Assembly: GCA_965218775.1 (NCBI GenBank)
Contig: CBDCLS010000003.1
Span: 372,001-436,000 of the forward strand
Source: CAUZIZ01 sp965218775
Lineage (GTDB): Bacteria > Acidobacteriota > UBA6911 > RPQK01 > JAJDTT01
DNA: 64,000 nt
Direction: 5' to 3'
The notes under the pieces are model-generated. The model did no database searches, was not told the DNA's origin, and worked only from the letters and a program-made list of their open reading frames with translations. Below, in pieces: positions 62,957-64,000 of the stretch. Position 1 is the first letter of the stretch; each line of letters opens with the position of its first letter. The position numbers and the translations under genes are program-made.

Positions 62957-64000
62957 ATGCGGATCTTCAAGCTGTTGCCCAAGAACCTCTTCCGAAACCC
63001 ACTCAGGACGCTCCTCACTCTCAGCAGCATTGCCGTTTCTCTCTTTCTTGTCGCCACCCTGATCTCCATCTTGGAACAGCTCACCAATCCGCCCGAGACT
63101 CCCGATTCGGGGCTTCGCTTGATTACTCGCCACAAGATCTCGCTCTTCAATGTTCTGCCGTATGCCTACCGGGACAGAATCGAGTCCGTGGAAGGTGTCG
63201 ATGCAGTGGTGGGGTCGATGTGGTTCGGAGGCCTTTACGATCATTCCGGAAGCGATCAAATGCTGGCGCAGTTCGCCGTCGATACCGACCACTTCTTCGA
63301 AGTCAATCCGGATATGGAGCTGCCCCAGAACCAGAAGGAGGCCTTCCTCAAAGATAGGGCCGGCGCGATCGTTGGCGACTCCGTAGCCGACCAGTTCGGC
63401 TGGAGCGTGGGCGACACTGTCCATACCAAGAGCAATCTTTTCCCGGTCGAGGCGATTGAGCTCAAGATTCACGGAATCTACAGGGGTGGAGGAGACCAGG
63501 GAGGCGGACTCTATTTTCACTGGGAGTACTTCAACGAGGCCATGAACAAGGCCGACTTTACCGGAACCTTCTCGATTCGGGTGAGCTCTCCCAGGTGGAT
63601 TCCGGTCGTTGCTGAGAAGATCGACGAGATGTTCAAAAATACGTCCACTCCCACCAAGACCGAGACAGAAAAGGCCTTCATCCTCGGCTTTGTCTCCATG
63701 CTGGGGAACGTGCAGCTACTGATTAGCGGCATCTGCTCGGCCGTGCTCTTCGCCGTCCTTCTGGTAGCCGCCAATACCATGGCTATGTCGATTCGAGAGC
63801 GCGTCCGTGAAATTGGCATCCTGAAGGCGATCGGTTTTCGCAAGGCCCAGGTTCTGGGCTTGCTGATGGGCGAGTCCCTGCTACTCTCCGCTGGAGGGGC
63901 CTTTCTGGGCAGTCTTGCCGCCAGGTTACTCCTTTCCGGCCTGAACATGACCGCCCTCAGCGGAGGGTATCTTCGAAGCATCGACGTCAGCCCTTCCATT
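62957..64000 (+). CDS. ABC-transporter permease, MacB/FtsX type (runs off the window)
   Basis: The ATG at 62957, with GGAG upstream, opens 348 codons to the window end. A first membrane helix (NPLRTLLTLSSIAVSLFLVATLI) is followed by a large periplasmic domain (MacB-PCD type, about residues 40-240). The FtsX domain begins near residue 255 (LISGICSAVLFAVLLVAANTMAMSI), with the conserved RERVREIGILKAIGFRKAQVL. Members power lipoprotein release, macrolide export or mechanotransmission with a separate ATPase, which is probably encoded beyond the window. Confidence 0.9.
   Translation, partial: MRIFKLLPKNLFRNPLRTLLTLSSIAVSLFLVATLISILEQLTNPPETPDSGLRLITRHKISLFNVLPYAYRDRIESVEGVDAVVGSMWFGGLYDHSGSDQMLAQFAVDTDHFFEVNPDMELPQNQKEAFLKDRAGAIVGDSVADQFGWSVGDTVHTKSNLFPVEAIELKIHGIYRGGGDQGGGLYFHWEYFNEAMNKADFTGTFSIRVSSPRWIPVVAEKIDEMFKNTSTPTKTETEKAFILGFVSMLGNVQLLISGICSAVLFAVLLVAANTMAMSIRERVREIGILKAIGFRKAQVLGLLMGESLLLSAGGAFLGSLAARLLLSGLNMTALSGGYLRSIDVSPSI

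Noticed and set aside
62732..63520. Minus-strand frame of 262 codons
   Set aside because: Antisense to the ABC permease, which has clear FtsX-family motifs in the other strand.

Overview
The window reads as a chromosomal segment (about 58% GC by eye) of an uncultured heterotroph, most likely an Acidobacteriota member, with Planctomycetota as the alternative. This rests on family content: serine/threonine kinases that open MIGQTI.HYKI and carry a C-terminal TolB/PD40-like propeller, many Tat-exported hydrolases, beta-propeller sugar hydrolases, and an RND pump. No rRNA gene or other phylogenetic anchor is present, so the placement is inference.

Layout. 0-1.2 kb (minus): the 5' part of an EF-P gene overlapped by a 263-residue unknown ORF whose first residues look like a kinase leader. 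1.6-6.3 kb (plus): a decayed and an intact propeller hydrolase, then two sialidase-like Asp-box proteins. 6.4-8.4 kb: kinase-gene debris around two toxin-antitoxin loci, one with a broken toxin. 8.6-9.0 kb: a CBS protein. 9.2-17.3 kb: a tightly packed nuoABCD(EF)GHI operon with a NuoE-NuoF fusion and no nuoJKLMN after it. 17.6-31.6 kb: a carbohydrate/exported-enzyme region with a Tat DegT-type aminotransferase, a symporter gutted by an in-frame deletion, a PhyH-type dioxygenase, a propeller hydrolase, a bi-domain dehydrogenase, two Tat amidohydrolases, a PlpD-like patatin-porin and a fibre-like surface protein. 32.0-36.3 kb: an RND inner-membrane pump and its adaptor.

36.6-61.5 kb has the architecture of a genomic island. 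An intact tRNA-Leu(CAA) at the right end is matched by a 71-bp copy of its 3' part at the left end, and the tail of a tyrosine recombinase lies next to the tRNA. Inside are a GntR regulator, an M28 peptidase, an LCAT-like hydrolase and a penicillin-acylase gene. The acylase gene is cut in two by a 3.6-kb recombinase-in-trio (RIT) element. Further right is a nest of insertion sequences: an IS1-type transposase, a 183-bp MITE, an IS1380-type element interrupted by an IS256-type element, and a second near-identical IS256 copy that truncates an already frameshifted kinase gene. 61.6-64.0 kb returns to ordinary genes: a Gfo/Idh/MocA oxidoreductase and the start of an ABC-transporter permease.

The most unusual signal is a dispersed unit, seen seven times and always in the same orientation. 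It appears to be the junction between two tandem kinase genes: the end of one (NWFEELKRLVPT), an intergenic stretch, and the start of the next (MIGQTI). Five of the seven copies end within about 100 bp upstream of a minus-strand start codon, and four of those five genes are not full kinases. Either kinase arrays were repeatedly broken here, or the junction behaves as a portable leader.
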